Shown here piece after piece: positions 32,327 through 43,955 of a stretch of DNA of 64,000 nucleotides; position 1 is the stretch's first letter, and each line of letters opens with the position of its first letter. Source of the stretch: Parelaphostrongylus tenuis (Eukaryota; Nematoda; Chromadorea; Rhabditida; Metastrongylidae); the NCBI GenBank assembly GCA_019055375.1, contig JAHQIW010001904.1:62001-126000 (forward strand), in the 5' to 3' direction. A model generated the notes under the pieces. It ran no database searches, was not told the origin of the DNA, and saw only the letters and a program-made list of their open reading frames with translations. A program made the translations under genes and the position numbers.

Positions 32327-34384
32327 TTTTCCTTGTTAGAAACAATTTTACATGGGGGTCTCCGTTCAGTTGGTATGAGCAGATTGTTTGGTGCAAATAA
32401 GCGCCTCTTATGACTAAAGAATTAAATAGTCAGAGTCCCTGACTCAGATTTCCATGAGTCGTGTGGTAGGTGTCGATTGAAATTAGAAACTGATGCTGTT
32501 GTTACAAAGGTTGTGATTTGTTGCTACTTTTTAGCATGAAGTTCGTTAAGTTGTTGATCTCCTTTCCAGTCACTGATCCACAGTATTCTTCGATAACTCT
32601 CATACAAATTAGAAACTGTGCGGTACCACAAATCATAATAGGGGAAGAGACGAAATTTATTAACTTTACTGTGACCACGGCGTCTAAAAAACGAGCGTCG
32701 TCTGTACGGGGCAAATTGTGGCCGACAGATTCATAAGAACAGTTAATCATTTGAACCGATCCTAGTATCTCAACAGATTAAATGGTCACGGTGTGTTTTC
32801 TACATGTTTCTCGTTTTTCTTACGCTTTTACCACGTGTTTCTGAACAGTGATAGATCACGATAACGTCAGTTCTATGAAATGATTGAGTTTATAAGTTAT
32901 TTTCACGCATTTCGTTACTGGTTTCATTCGAGTGCATCGTTCAAAAACGTAATGGACGTTTATTCCGCCCTTTATTATCAATAAAGTTTCGCAGTCAGAT
33001 GGAAAAATGAGTTTGTGCACATCACTGCAACAATAAATTGTACTAGACCAACAATTGCATTTCTGCAAAGCGAGCAACGAATTTTTTTTTCGCTCTGGAA
33101 TACCTGGAACCGGATTCTCATTATTTGAATTGTCGGCGTCTTTGTTGTCAACTGCTAGAACCCTTCGTTCTGCAATTGTTCGTATTTATTTCAGTGATGG
33201 TTCTGTACACTTGGAACCCCTTACAGCTTTTTCATTCAGAAATAAGGCCTGAAATATACTACTATGACAACCGGAAGGGAATATTGATTTAGTGCGATTT
33301 CTGAATAGTTTTCGTGATACAGAATATTGGAGAAACTTTGTGAATATCTAAAAATGGAACAGAATATCCGAGTTGTATACTTATCCATTCCATCATAATT
33401 GATAAAGGCAAACACCTCAGACATCTTTATTAAGACCTTTCAAAAACGTGTCCATTGAAAACCAATATTATACTGTACGCTATCATAAAGTCGAGGTTTT
33501 TCTTCCATATTTATTGCTCAAAAGCCAAACAAACATTATAAGAAGATATATGCCAATTGTTCTAAGTAGTCTAGATTGCATTTGAAGGATCGAATTTGAT
33601 ACAAAACTCATAGTTGGTTTCACTAAGTGGTGTATGTTGGTTTGTGATTATGTTATACTATAGACCTTGTAGTTTATGAATGCCCCATGAATACCTTTAT
33701 GGAAGGTTATGTCTCAAAAAAGAAATTTTTTGTATTGATGCTCTACTATTTAGAGGATCTCTTTATACTGTGAAAGCGGACAGGAAATTTTAATTGTCAC
33801 ATTATTGCTACTTCTACATACCAGTTTATTCACATGCTTGAACGATATTATCACAAACGTTTATTATGAGCAATTTTTCGGCGCCATCGAATTCAAGCTT
33901 TGGGCAGCAAATCGAATATATCCACAGTAGTTATTCCTTATTTTCATGTGTATGTTTGTAATTGCATTAATTCAAATGCAGTGAAATAGGACACCATAAG
34001 AACAAAGTATTGTCGCTTGACACTGCCACTTAATAAGGGACGGTTTGTGCCAATGGAAAAAAACTGATTTCGCCCCGCTGACACCTCAGGGGACATGAGG
34101 GGCGAAATGAATAAGGATACTGATGATTATCCATTTGAGTGGGATTTGTTGTTGAGATTACTGCTTGTCTACAGATACACCAACCCGACTTTTGTAGAAT
34201 GGAGTCTCACCATAAAACCAGACGGTTTTGGTTGGAAAATCAAGCAAAGACCATACTGATAGAGGCAATTGTGGGTAAAGCCATTTCGTACGCATGGCGA
34301 TCCATTGTGCTCACTTGAACTCGATGCGACTAATACGAGGACGAAAATTGTATTGAGGACTTGCTTAGACGCTTACACACTTTG
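32327..34384. other. No gene seen downstream of the forkhead gene
   Basis: Frames at 32502-32750 (both strands) and 33055-33252 lack motifs; part is probably forkhead 3' UTR. No repeat family was recognised. Confidence 0.4.
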
Positions 34385-34680
34385 ACATTTCATTGATCCG
34401 TCTTCACAGTGCTTTTTTTACTGTGCGCATCCCACCGCTTCTAGTATTCAATTCGTTTATTATATTCTTCTTAAACATCGTAGAGTACTGGTTGAGCGAC
34501 TGTCCTTGCAATCTTGAGGATAGCCTGGTTGTGGCGTTTCGCAGGGCGTTGTTGCTGATTTCCAGAGAGAGAGAGAGAGCTGTGGAATGGAGCTCGGCTC
34601 CACGTGCGCCCCATCACATCACAACCACTCGGCCAGGCGCCCCCTCCCACTCACACAACCCGTCGTGACTTTGAAGAAGG
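34385..34680 (+). repeat. Dispersed repeat D, copy 3
   Basis: ATCCGTCTTCACAGTGCTTTTTTTACTGTGCGCATCCC, then TGGTTGAGCGACTGTCC, TTGAGGATAGCCTGG and CACAACCACTCGGCCAGGCGCCCC match copies 1 and 2. A (GA)n run lies at 34565-34577. The 91-codon frame in it is repeat-derived. Confidence 0.65.
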
Positions 34681-35854
34681 GAATCTGCTGAATTCTAGCC
34701 ATAGTCAGGATTTGTAACGATTTTGTGATGGTTTGTTGTTTCAACAAACATCGACTATCTACGTCGACGTATAATAAAGGACCCGATTAAGAAATTAAGT
34801 ATTTTAATGTCCACTAGAGTCAATCAAATCGGAAGGAATAGCATTAATATTCAATATCCCGTGTTAAGCGTACAACTCAGTAGCGCTCAGTTTAGCACAG
34901 CATGTTCACAGTATCACTGCTATGATCATCTTTGATAAGTGAATATTACGACAACCTCCATTAGAAGTACACGGGTTCATTTATTCGAGATGAGCATACC
35001 AATTCTTTCTAACGATCAGCGTTTTTACTGCCATTAATACCATTTTTGTCGACAACCAAAGAAGTCAACTGAATCCACATTTAGAGAGACATAAGTCCGT
35101 AAATCGTTGAGATCTTTCTGCTCTGCGGAATGTTGGCCTCATGGTTTAGATGTGTACATTAAGTAGGAACCACAAAGCTTGAAAAACATTAGCAATACAA
35201 AGTTGCTCAGTTTTCTCTCTAGGATAACATTTTATAGAACAGCCATGAAGAAATATTAGGTTGATGCAGAACTAATGGTGGTTTTAGCTTCGCTTTTGTG
35301 AGTTCTAAATGACACTAGGCTGAAAAATATCTTCATCAGTCAGAACAATACCATTACAGTTAACAGATCTTTATTAACGAGAGATCACTTTAGTTGTTCC
35401 TGTAGTGTGAATTCGGTGTCTCGGTATAACGTGAACCCTTGGAAAGCTTTTTCTGCATTTGGTTGATTGTGGAGGCGTTTTCGCTGCAGGCAGAAGCCGA
35501 GATGCTCGAAAAAATGATTGTTGGGGGCGCGAGTGAATACTGAGGATGAGGTAAAATATCATAGCCTAATTTATTAGCACTTGAACCAATCGTTGTGCGA
35601 TGTGTGTCTGTCGGCTGGCGGTAGAGAAACCGAGTTTACTTTTGAATCAACATTGTTCACCTTCTTAATTTGTTCCGAATGGTTAACAACAATAGATTGG
35701 CCTACGTTGAGTTTTTTTAGTGACAGGGGGAAAAAGTTCTGAAAAAATGCTTGTAACCTTTTTGGGTGTTGACTATTTTCTGTGTTTTTGGGCTGATTTG
35801 ATAGTTCCTCTTCTCTCGCGTTGATTGGTACATAATTGTTCTATTTATTTCAAG
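34681..35854. other. No gene seen
   Basis: AT-rich with short frames only. From about 35700 it may be the 5' flank of the mariner remnant that follows. Confidence 0.4.
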
Positions 35855-36300
35855 ATGGAGTCAAGCGAGCAAATTTGGTTGATGATGATGCACGAAAAGA
35901 AAATTAGGATCAAATGCAACAGTGGCAAGTGAACGCATTAATCTGGCTTGGGGCGAACACACAGTAGGCAAAAGTACGGTGTACAGGTGGTTCAAAAAGT
36001 TTGACGAATGTGAAGAAAGTTTGGAAGATCAGCCGCGTTCAGGTCGCTCAGTGTCTTCGCTCCAAGCCAGATTGATGCGTTCATTTGTCACCGTTACATT
36101 TGAACCCAACAGCCTTTCGTGCATCATCAACAACCTGATTTGCTCTCTTGTTAACCATGTCTTGATAAAAGTAGATAAATTATATACCAATCAACGCAGA
36201 AGAAGACGGGCTTTCAAATGAGCCGAAAAACACAAAAAATGGCAGACATCCAAAAAAGTTACAAGCGTTTTCGCTGAAGTTTTTTCCCAACCTATTGGCA
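35855..36300 (+). pseudogene. Mariner-family transposase, N-terminal remnant (lineage 2)
   Basis: From ATG 35855 a first frame (MESSEQIWLMMMHEKKIRIK) breaks near 35930. The next frame continues as INLAWGEHTVGKSTVYRWFK and KFDECEESLEDQPRSGRSVS, the WGE-TV---T---WF-KF and SLED-PRSGR signature of the mariner/SETMAR helix-turn-helix region. After about 36080 the homology decays. The catalytic domain is missing. The HTH differs clearly from the remnant at 19562, so it is a different lineage. Confidence 0.75.
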
Positions 36301-36464
36301 TTTTGTGTAGGTCTTGAGTGTATCAGTTTCGATGGTTGTTTTTCTTATGACTCAGATGGGGTTGGTGAAAAAAATAAATGCTGTTTATGCATGATTGAGT
36401 TGCCTCTCCTATACGAATTTGAAAATGATTGAGTTGCCTGTCCTTTACGAAACTGCGTGAATCA

Positions 36465-36620
36465 CCGCTGCATTGCAAGTTCGCTAGCAATTTCTGAGCC
36501 ACATGCGTTGGTGATGTTGCGAGTTGTCTTTGGTGCCTTACGATCCATTTTGAGCTCGCGATTTGAAACCGCAATTACTTTTACACTAAGGACATCCTTT
36601 CAAACAGTATAAAATAAATA
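36465..36620 (-). repeat. Dispersed repeat I, copy 1
   Basis: TAGCAATTTCTGAGCCACATGCGTTGGTGATGTTGCGAGTTGTCTTTGGTGCCTTACGATCCATTTTGAGCTCG matches 47955-48020 at moderate identity. The following ACAGTATAAAATAAATA is also shared (48073-48090). On the minus strand both copies open with an ATG (MDRKAP / MHRKTA), so it may be the N-terminus of a transposase I cannot name. Confidence 0.5.
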
Positions 36621-36853
36621 TGACTCAAACACCAAGTAAAATGCCGTCAGCAATAAAGCCTAGAGCAAAAAATTCGCATTGAACTAATATATACATAGCC
36701 ATATTTGATTAGGAATTAATTCCAATATCGAGTGGTTACTTTTAACAATGTCTTAATCGCCAAAACTTTTGCACCAACTCAATACAATACAATATCAAGG
36801 AGTACACGATATCAAAACAAGGTAATGGAATTCGTTATCAAACAGACTGCATT
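36621..36853. other. No gene seen
   Basis: AT-rich spacer before the microsatellite. Confidence 0.4.

Positions 36854-36937
<84 letters not shown>
36854..36937. repeat. Compound (CT)n(AT)n microsatellite
   Basis: About 35 bases of CT followed by about 48 bases of AT without interruption. The poly-Ser/Leu and Ile/Tyr frame ending here is an artefact. Confidence 0.95.
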
Positions 36938-36939
<2 letters not shown>

Positions 36940-37149
36940 GTTAGTGTGATTTGACTGCTAAAGGACGACTAGATGGGCTATGAAAACATGATACTAAATG
37001 CAAATTGATCAACAACTACTTTCTAAAGAACATAAGGGTTGGCTAACCTAACTTCATTTGTGTAGTGCTCATTCTGCGAAATACGTGCAGTTTTGGACAA
37101 AGGTCAAGGATAGGTGCCTTGGAGCATTGGCCTATTTTGTTCCTGTATG

Positions 37150-37385
37150 AAGAAACTAACTCACACATAAAATGATAACGACTTCAAATACCGTGAGGGT
37201 AGGGGTGGGGAGGCCGTTTGCCACTGGGTGTGATGATCGTCGCAGCGCGAGGTTGATCCCCCACTCCCAATACTCTCCGTCATTCGACAAGAAGAAGAGG
37301 CAAAACGATTTGAACACTGAAAGTACTGGGACATTTACAGTGAAAGAAATTGTGAGACGGGCCAATTAAAGTGATAAAGTGAAAT
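37150..37385 (-). repeat. Dispersed repeat D, copy 4 (partial)
   Basis: On the minus strand: TTATCACTTTAATTGGCCCGTCTCACAATTTCTTTCACTGTAAATG and GTGTTCAAATCG, with a GGGGGATCAACC segment. It is related to the other D copies, especially 41690-41900, but lacks the TTGAGCGA part. Confidence 0.5.
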
Positions 37386-37990
37386 GAATTCAAATGCATA
37401 GATAAATCGTAGGGCTTAACAGATTCTCGTTTTTTTTTTGTCAGAAATGGTTAGAACATGTAGTCATTGCTGTTAGCATTTGAACAAAAAAAAATCATTA
37501 ATATTTTCAGGAAACAATTTTCAGTTAGTTCTGCAATAAATAATCAATACTTTTCTATTGTTTGTGATCCATACCTCATAGCACCGAACTGATAATTGTG
37601 ACTTTTGTAGGTGGTGTGATCTTGCCAGTTTACTATAAGATGATTAGTGCTATTAAGATAACATCATAATATGAATATTTCGTAATACCATACTAGTGGT
37701 AAAGATGGCCATTCTGCGCTCATATGAAACGCACATGACTTCAGCAAATTAATACGTTTTTATCTGCGCAGTTCAATTGCTGTTTAGTTCAAAATTGTTA
37801 TCATAAGAGATCTTTGTGGCGTACGTTTTATTGCTGACTGATGGAACTCGCAGAATTTTCGTATAACATAGTTTTGTGCTTTCCCACTGAGAGTTTTACG
37901 TAGATGCAAGCTGTGACTGATTTACCGTATCGCAAAATTTACACTTTTGAAATGAATGATTTTTATTTCGAAATGATGTAAAATCATTTT
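37386..37990. other. No gene seen
   Basis: Nothing supported. Confidence 0.4.
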
Positions 37991-37999
37991 GAAGAATAG

Positions 38000-38560
38000 T
38001 AAAATCTAATTTGAATTTAGCCACGAATACGTTCGTTCATCGATAGTGTGATCTTCCGAGATGGCGCTTACATGAGCGCACATCGCTGTTCTTTTCGTCC
38101 ATCTGCCATCTGTTTTTCGTAGGAAATGACTGGCTCATCTGAGTTCCGCTATTGAAGTGTATATGCCTGGATCATGAAGATGAGTTAGTTTTTGAAGATC
38201 CGGAACCGGCTAGACGTTGTGAGTGCCGGTTAACTTTCAGAAGACTTCGTTTAAGCGTCATATAGATGGTACGCAGACTTTTTGATGTGGTTGTAGTATC
38301 AGCTTACGTCTCTGCTGCGTAACAGAGCACTGAGAGGACTGTGGTATTAAAAAGTTGGGGACAGAGTTTCGGGTCCTCTTCCTGGACGGTGGCTTCTTTG
38401 AGAGGCCGGAACGTGAAACATGCTTTTCTGTTTCTTCTGTCTAGTTTCTCCACCATGTTGATCTCGATATTCATTGCACGTGGTATACGCACGAGGTAGC
38501 CCTCTTTATCAGAGAACCATCCCATTCGGTTTGCTCACCTTCGCACCATGAGATCTTCAT
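38000..38560 (-). pseudogene. RTE-type LINE, reverse transcriptase C-terminal remnant
   Basis: Minus-strand frame MGWFSDKEGYLVRIPRAMNI then EINMVEKLDRRNRKACFTF, a FNTTVLSVLCYAAET segment, RSLLKVNRHSQRLAGSGSSK, then RWQMDEKNSDVRSCKRHLGR and TNVF near 38030-38110. This is the order at the end of RTE reverse transcriptases (ELxRRxRAAW, LFxTTVLPALxYAxETW, LLKVNRRTQ, DRWTKR...P-RGRP-TRW-DVF). Many frames are used, so it is inactive. It is on the opposite strand to the RTE pieces at 40150-42545. Confidence 0.7.
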
Positions 38561-38926
38561 GAACGTACATTTGACTTTATGTGGCACCGCTAGAAGTGAT
38601 TAAGTGCCAACTTAAACCACAGAATGACTTGAGGAGCTACTAGTGTGTCAGTCAGTTCCTCAAATTACTTTTTACCCTGAGCCAAGCATTTTCCACATCA
38701 TCTAAGTGCCTATGCGACTGCTCTCTATGAGTAGTCGGAAACATAAAGAGCACAAATGGTGAGTGTGCGATTCTCGTAGTTTGAAAAAGTGAGTGACTGA
38801 GCAGTTTACGTGTCCATTCAGCCTTTCACTAAACGATAGCTCTTTGTGATGTACATAAAGTAGGAATAGAGACTCCAAGCGAGACGTACAACGAAAAGAA
38901 GTCCTGGTTAACCAGCTTCATATTTA
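38561..38926. other. No gene seen
   Basis: Nothing supported between the LINE and mariner remnants. Confidence 0.4.
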
Positions 38927-39498
38927 CAAGGTTGAGGAGTAGGTTCCCTAATACCCCCAAAAAATTCAAATTTCATGCTTGTTTCACATAGTATCGGTTG
39001 CTGTAAATTCACGGAAATATTTCAGGAACATTCCCATAGGAAATCCCACGACAACGCGAGTTATACAGACTGGAGTCATGCGTTGAGGAAGCGCACGCTG
39101 TTTCAGCAAGACAATTCCGAATTTCACAATGCACAAGGAAAAGTTTGATGAATTGGAGAGAATCGAGATCTTACCGCGCTCAGCCTACAGTCCAGAGACG
39201 GCTTCATCCGATTATGTCCTCTCCTCTCAATGGAACACTTCCTTCGTGGACCTCGAATTGAGACATTTGATCAAACTGGAGAGGTGTGTCAGGAGTTTCT
39301 TGATTCAACCCCCCCCCCCCCCCCCCTAAAAAAAAAAATGGAGATTTTGAGCAAATTTGAAAGGTTGCAAATAGTTGACGGAAGATTGTAGACAACGGTT
39401 ATCTTCATTTCAAAGAGTACGTAGTGTTCTTTTTGATTGAATTTATGTATAAACTTTGAATTCTCAGCGGGTGTTGAGGAATTTTTTCCTCAACTTAA
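38927..39498 (+). mobile_element. Mariner deletion derivative, copy 1 (lineage 3)
   Basis: Inverted ends CAAGGTTGAGGAGTAGGTTCC (left) and the complement of TTAAGTTGAGGAAAAAATTCC (right), flanked by TA on both sides as mariners require. Inside, only the C-terminal transposase part remains: QQDNSEFHNAQ near 39105, then KFDELERIEILPRSAYS, SSDYVLSSQWNTSFVDLEL and RCVRSFLIQ. These match mariner QQDNARPH...LDELGWE-LPHPAYSPDLAPSDYHLF. The last catalytic Asp (SSDY) survives. The N-terminal two thirds are deleted, so it would depend on another transposase. A 19-base poly-C tract interrupts the frame at 39309. Confidence 0.82.
39309..39338. repeat. Poly-C/poly-A tract
   Basis: 19 consecutive C, then CTAAAAAAAAAAA-like sequence within the mariner derivative. 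The other derivative lacks it (it reads GATTCAAAGCCCAAGG there), so it arose in this copy or is an assembly artefact. Confidence 0.9.
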
Positions 39499-40149
39499 TA
39501 TTCAAAAGAACTGAATGCAACTATAGGAAGGTGCTTTGAAAAGGCTGTTGTAGAAATTTCATTAACAATGACTTAACTACTATCGAGCACTATAAGGCTT
39601 CTCATAGATCATAACCGCTCGTACGATAGTCTGTATATAACACCTAAGTTGCCTATCTTGTCCTAACGAGAGGGACGGCGGCTACATGAGATTAGACACA
39701 GTGCACCTGGTTTCCTTTAGAGCTAGTGCGAAAGATTATACTAGCGAAAGGGATTGACTACCCTGTGTTCGTGTAAAAGAGCGTGTAGTTTGTAACTCGA
39801 AATCAAATAAACCACTCAACTAATTACGCGCAAGCAAACTAGAAATTGCTTTATTACTGGAAGGGTCGGCATCTAATCTTCGTGCTGTGTATGTCAATAA
39901 TGGTCAACGTTCACGTGGACAGGTTTCATATGCGCTAAACTCTACTTTCGCAGACTTAGAGAACCTTTTCTAAGCAAAGCACCACACATCTAGATATATT
40001 TTGTAATGTTCAATAACTTTGTATTCGCACCTTTTATATTCTTATTTTATTGTCAGTAATCCACGGATCTTCACCATTGAATTATCCCCTTACGGCTAAA
40101 CGCGAGTGTATGTGTGGCGTTCTTATTGTGGATAGGAGTACTAAATGAA
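39499..40149. other. No gene seen
   Basis: AT-rich sequence without supported features. Confidence 0.4.
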
Positions 40150-40965
40150 AGTCAAAAGCAACCGTGAGCTTGTGAGAGGTATAGAGATACCGCTGAGGTC
40201 ATATAAGGTATTGCTTCTGTAAGGCCAATTTAACGAAGCATTATTTTTCCGAAACAAACTAACCAAAATCCTGCAATCAAGCGGCTCATAAGTACATAGG
40301 AGGCGGTTAGGAGTCGCTTCTCCCCTTCAAAAAGAACTTCCTCCTCTCCCTCTGGGAGAGATTGGCAAATTACCCATGATTATCGAACCCCAATGTTCAA
40401 AACCCTGCAACTATACGCTGAGTGTAAAGAAGCTAGATAACAATGAAAGAAAAGGGATTATTCTCCCAGATTCCGAAAGACCTTTTGGTACGGCAGCGTG
40501 GAGAAGAGCGAGTACGGAGAGGCTACTAAAATCTTAGAGCCAAATTATACTGTAAAATCACAACGAACTGAAGTGGCGACCTGTACCCATAACGACTTAC
40601 GCTTGTCTATCCTATAAACAAGTTCTGTTAATAAAATCAGGAAAGGTACGACGTCATCGGTGTAGCCGGAACGAAAAGGCGCCACCCATTTCGCGCTGTC
40701 CATGACATCGGAAAACAGCTGTTTCTCAGGACATAAAGTAGCAAAAGTGTCGCCGCCGTAGGCGTTCTCATCAAAACAAGTTTGAACATGAACATCGTCA
40801 TTCAAATAACTCACACTCCGTATCGGGCAATTACGGTAGAAATAATGTGGATCCATGACAGCTCCGACGATCTTCTTTGTTTACGCATCATCATCAAGTT
40901 ATAACAAAGGCAAAGCAGAAGCGTTATATAGTGAAAAAGGTTCAGAGGGAGACACAGAACAATTA
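40150..40965 (+). pseudogene. RTE-type LINE, 5' leader and endonuclease remnant, second copy
   Basis: A leader with AGGCGGTTAGGAGTCGCTTC and CTCCCTCTGGGAGAGATTGGCAA (compare about 565-630) precedes TEVATCTHNDLRLSI, RYDVIGVAGTKRRHPFRAVH-like fragments (frame-shifted), a GVLIKTSLNMNIV segment and ITHTPYRAITVEIMWIHDS up to about 40865. It matches the layout of the copy at 330-1140. It is interrupted by a SINE at 40975. Confidence 0.62.
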
Positions 40966-40974
40966 AGAAGCTTC

Positions 40975-41250
40975 CGGCGTTTATAAATCCCTGAGGGAAG
41001 TGTTGTGCAATCGTCTTCAATTTCTAGCTTCATTTGAAGTGATTGTGCATATCTAGCCTTTACAAAGTGACTCGTGGTGGTCTACCAATGTATAGATCCA
41101 ATAATTTTCCTCTCAGACAAGTCTGTTACCAATCTACCGAACCCAAGAAAATGGAAGGCTTGCTTGGTGAGCCATGCGTGGGAGATCGAACCATTATGTG
41201 CGCGACGCAGAGCACCTCTAATCACCGCGCCACATGCACTCTAAGAGGAT
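40975..41250 (-). mobile_element. tRNA-derived SINE family H, copy
   Basis: On the minus strand: tRNA-like head GTGCATGTGGCGCGGTGATTAGAGG (A box), ATAATGGTTCGATCTCCCACG (B box), then TGGCTCACCAAG, GGTAGATTGGTAACAGAC and the tail ending in CCCTCAGGGATTTAT. The same order occurs at 43077-43350 (+) and 63495-63745 (-). Frames inside are shadows. Confidence 0.8.
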
Positions 41251-41689
41251 TTACATTCTTAAAGTCATTGGAAATACTGATACGAAAACTGGATTTTAGA
41301 AGAACACCTGAAGAACGTTATACTTAAACCCAAGAAACGGAATGGTACAAACAGTGTGGCAGAATGTCTGATTTTATTATGACGATAAAACCTACCCATG
41401 GTAATTCACAATTTCAAATGCTCCACTCTCAGCTGTGGACGTGAGGGTTTTCAAAATGGAGGATATAACGAAATAGGCCGATCCTAGCGAAATGAACTTT
41501 TCCGCCTAATCTGTAGCTGATGTCAAGAATACTATATGGAATCAGACATCGTTTCATTGTGAGAGATTCCATTCTTCGCAAAAAGAAAAGTCGCTAAGTT
41601 TTGAGCGGCAAAATTACAGAGCTACCGTAAAATGGAACGTTTTAAAACATCAGCCGGATTTTGGGTAAGGAGGTAACATAGACAAGTGA
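41251..41689. other. No gene seen
   Basis: Nothing supported. Confidence 0.4.
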
Positions 41690-41900
41690 TAGTGCTCTTC
41701 ACAGCTGGGGTGGGACTGATCTGCACTCCCCAACACTCTCCGCCAGTCGACAACGAGCGCCGCAGCTAGGTTAACCTTAAGACTGCAACGAGACGTGCTC
41801 AACCAGTGAGAACGAAATTAAATACTAAGGTGCTGAAAACTGCACAACAAAAAACAAGCAGAAATTGTGAGACGGAGCAAGCAAAGTGATAAGGCAAAGG
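41690..41900 (-). repeat. Dispersed repeat D, copy 5
   Basis: Minus strand: CACTTTGCTTGCTCCGTCTCACAATTTCTGC, then ACTGGTTGAGCACGTCTCGTTGCAGTCTTAAGGTTAACCTAGCTGCGGCGCTCG and GGGGAGTGCAGATCAGTCCCACCCC, matching the other D copies. Confidence 0.6.
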
Positions 41901-42039
41901 GAAAGTCGGCTTTTGGGATGACCATTGGTTAATAATATCGACAAAGAATACGATCACCTCATCTAACATTCTCACGTTAGTGCTATGGAAACTGAGAGCC
42001 CAGAACTTATCAGGAGGTGTTCATCTTCACATTCACTTG

Positions 42040-42545
42040 AGCTGATGTGCGAACACGGACTTGCAAGAGCTGCAACAACCAAAGTTCGTATATGAACCTG
42101 AAAAACACTCTAAAGAAACGGTAAATGATGACTTTAAAAAAAGAAAGTAACAGTTGCTGTCAAAGCTGCAGAAGCTGAGAAAACATTCGCATGGTGAAAT
42201 GAAACTTTTTAATTACAAGACCGAGATATTTGCACGCCGACGCTTTGACGAAGCAAACCAACGATTTTGATGAAACAGTGGATGAAATCGTCCACGATTG
42301 TCACTCATATCTCTGCGATAGCCATGTCATCATATCATCATCTGAAGCAAGAGACGATTGATCTTGTCGGCGAGGAAGGGAACAACACCCGGTCTAGACA
42401 GGATACGACCCAAATACGTTTTCCTGCCAGTTTTAATCATGCATTGGCTTAGCTTATTTCCTCGTAATTTCGGTTACGAATGCCAAACTTTTCCCTGCAC
42501 AATTCACAGTTCAAATTGTTTCAGATGCCATAAGTTTTGGAAATA
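42040..42545 (+). pseudogene. RTE-type LINE, start of reverse transcriptase domain remnant
   Basis: Frame fragments NSCCQSCRS-ENIRMVK, then ALTKQTNDFDETVDEIVHDC with SYLCDSHVIISSSEARDD, then ARKGTTPGLDRIRPKYVFLP and VLIMHWLSLFPRNFGYECQT. The last parts match VRNRTAPGPDRIRPEHLKNLPPVLINxLARLFTRYLSECKVP, the opening of RTE reverse transcriptases. The YADD core is not reached. It could be the continuation of the endonuclease copy at 40150-40965 after the SINE and repeat D insertions. Confidence 0.65.
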
Positions 42546-42695
42546 GAGCAATAAACACCAAATTTATCAACCAGAAGTAAATAGACGTGCATGATTTTTG
42601 TATCGCTCAATTGTGCGTTTCCTTTCGAACATTTTGGTATACAATTTGCCTATACTTTCTTCAAGGTGGAGCTGTCTTTGAAACAAAATTGCTAG
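42546..42695. other. Spacer, nothing seen
   Basis: AT-rich. Confidence 0.4.
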
Positions 42696-42696
42696 G

Positions 42697-42995
42697 TACT
42701 CATGCACGAAGGACGTGTAGACGAAAATGTTAGTGAGACAGCGCACAAGATTAATGGAGCTTTAGTGGACGACCCGGACGCGACTAACCCTCCAAGCTGT
42801 TCTCCCCAGTTTTGGTCTTCGGAACCATTTCCTAGCCGTCCTTCCTGTAACCGCATCATCGACCTGTGCTCCACTAATCTTGCGTGCCGCTTTACTAGCA
42901 TTTTCTCCTACGAATAATTTGTGCAAGAGTGGTAAAAAAAATTTGTTCCAAAGACGGCTCTGTCTAAAAGCAAATATAGACAATCTACATAACAA
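42697..42995 (-). pseudogene. Mariner-family transposase, N-terminal remnant (lineage 4)
   Basis: Minus-strand frame from 42995 contains FLPLLHKLFVGENASKAARK and ISGAQVDDAVTGRTARKWF, then a frame change. This fits the mariner HTH layout (LL-xF--GKNAxxAxxxI---G-GAVTxRTARKWFxRF-xG). The recognition-helix part TGRTARKWF is well preserved, but the rest is decayed and the catalytic domain is absent. The HTH differs from those at 19562 and 35855. Confidence 0.6.
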
Positions 42996-43076
42996 AATAT
43001 GCGCAAGAAAGCGCGCAATCGAAGAACACCAAGATCATGCAGTTTCAATAGTTTCTCGCCAATAAACTTGATAGGA

Positions 43077-43350
43077 GCGCATGTGGCGCAGTGACTAGAG
43101 GTGGTCTACGTTGTTTTGCACACAAGGTCGATGGTTTCGATATCGCCATCATGGCTCACCAAGCCATCCATCTCTCCGGGTTCACTAAATTGGTACTAAA
43201 ATGGTCTAAGATTTGTCTGAAAGGATAAGCAGCACTAACACAATACAGCGGGAGGTCACCGTGAGTCACTGTGAAGGCCAGATATGCATTCAGTCATGTT
43301 TAAAATTGAAGACGAATGTATGGCACATCCCTCAGGGATTGATCAATTTT
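43077..43350 (+). mobile_element. tRNA-derived SINE family H, best-preserved copy
   Basis: tRNA-like head: GAGCGCATGTGGCGCAGTGACTAGAGG (A box TGGCGCAGTG) and GGTCGATGGTTTCGATATCGCC (B-box region). Body: ATGGCTCACCAAGCCATCC, GGGTTCACTAAATTGGTAC, GAGTCACTGTGAAGGCCAGATATGCATTCA and ATGTATGGCACATCCCTCAGGGATTGATCAA. The total is about 270 bp. There is no coding capacity; it would depend on LINE machinery, possibly the RTE family that crowds this region. Confidence 0.82.
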
Positions 43351-43689
43351 GTCTCTTGCCTTCAAACAGATTTGCTATTTATTACTCTATTTCTAAAACT
43401 TATGGAGAGATTCGATATTTCTTACAAGACAGAAGGTAAATGAGTTTATTTTGTTCATTTGAATCATTTCTAGGTTGAAATATGCCACGTTGAAGATACC
43501 AAACCATTAGTTTTTTGACGATTCAGTGAAGTATAAGACTAACTTCAAAGAGACAAACAAGACTGGGAATTGAGCTGGCAAATATTAGAGATTTATTGTC
43601 CATTCACTCACCATCAATGGGAGGGACCGCGTTCAATAACCAAAGGTATGTGTATCAAAATCTGCCATCGTGAAATTTTGCACTAGCAT
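43351..43689. other. No gene seen
   Basis: Nothing supported before the microsatellite. Confidence 0.4.
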
Positions 43690-43690
43690 A

Positions 43691-43770
<80 letters not shown>

Positions 43771-43832
43771 TACATACATACATACATACATACAGACACA
43801 CATACAAACACACACATATACATACATATATA
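43690..43832. repeat. (AC)n microsatellite with (ACAT)n tail
   Basis: About 78 bases of AC followed by ACAT repeats to about 43797 and AC/AT-rich sequence. The Cys/Val and Thr/His frames are artefacts. Confidence 0.95.
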
Positions 43833-43854
43833 CACGCACTATACGTAAGTAGGC

Positions 43855-43955
43855 TACGGCGAGGCACTGTAGTGGCCAGATTTGCATTCAATCACTTCTA
43901 ACGATACTGATAAAGTCGAATGTATGGCGCATTCCTCAGGGATTGATCACCACTG
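43855..43955 (+). mobile_element. tRNA-derived SINE family H, 3' fragment
   Basis: GGCACTGTAGTGGCCAGATTTGCATTCAATCA...GTCGAATGTATGGCGCATTCCTCAGGGATTGATCA matches the 3' part of the copy at 43077-43350. The head is missing and replaced by the AC microsatellite. Confidence 0.75.

Noticed and set aside
32502..32750. Minus-strand frame with GHNLPRTDDARFLDAVVTVK as a gene
   Set aside because: The opposite strand is open over nearly the same bases, and it lies just downstream of the forkhead stop where 3' UTR is expected; no motif.
43633..43891. Several overlapping Cys/Val and Thr/His frames
   Set aside because: Products of the AC/ACAT microsatellite.
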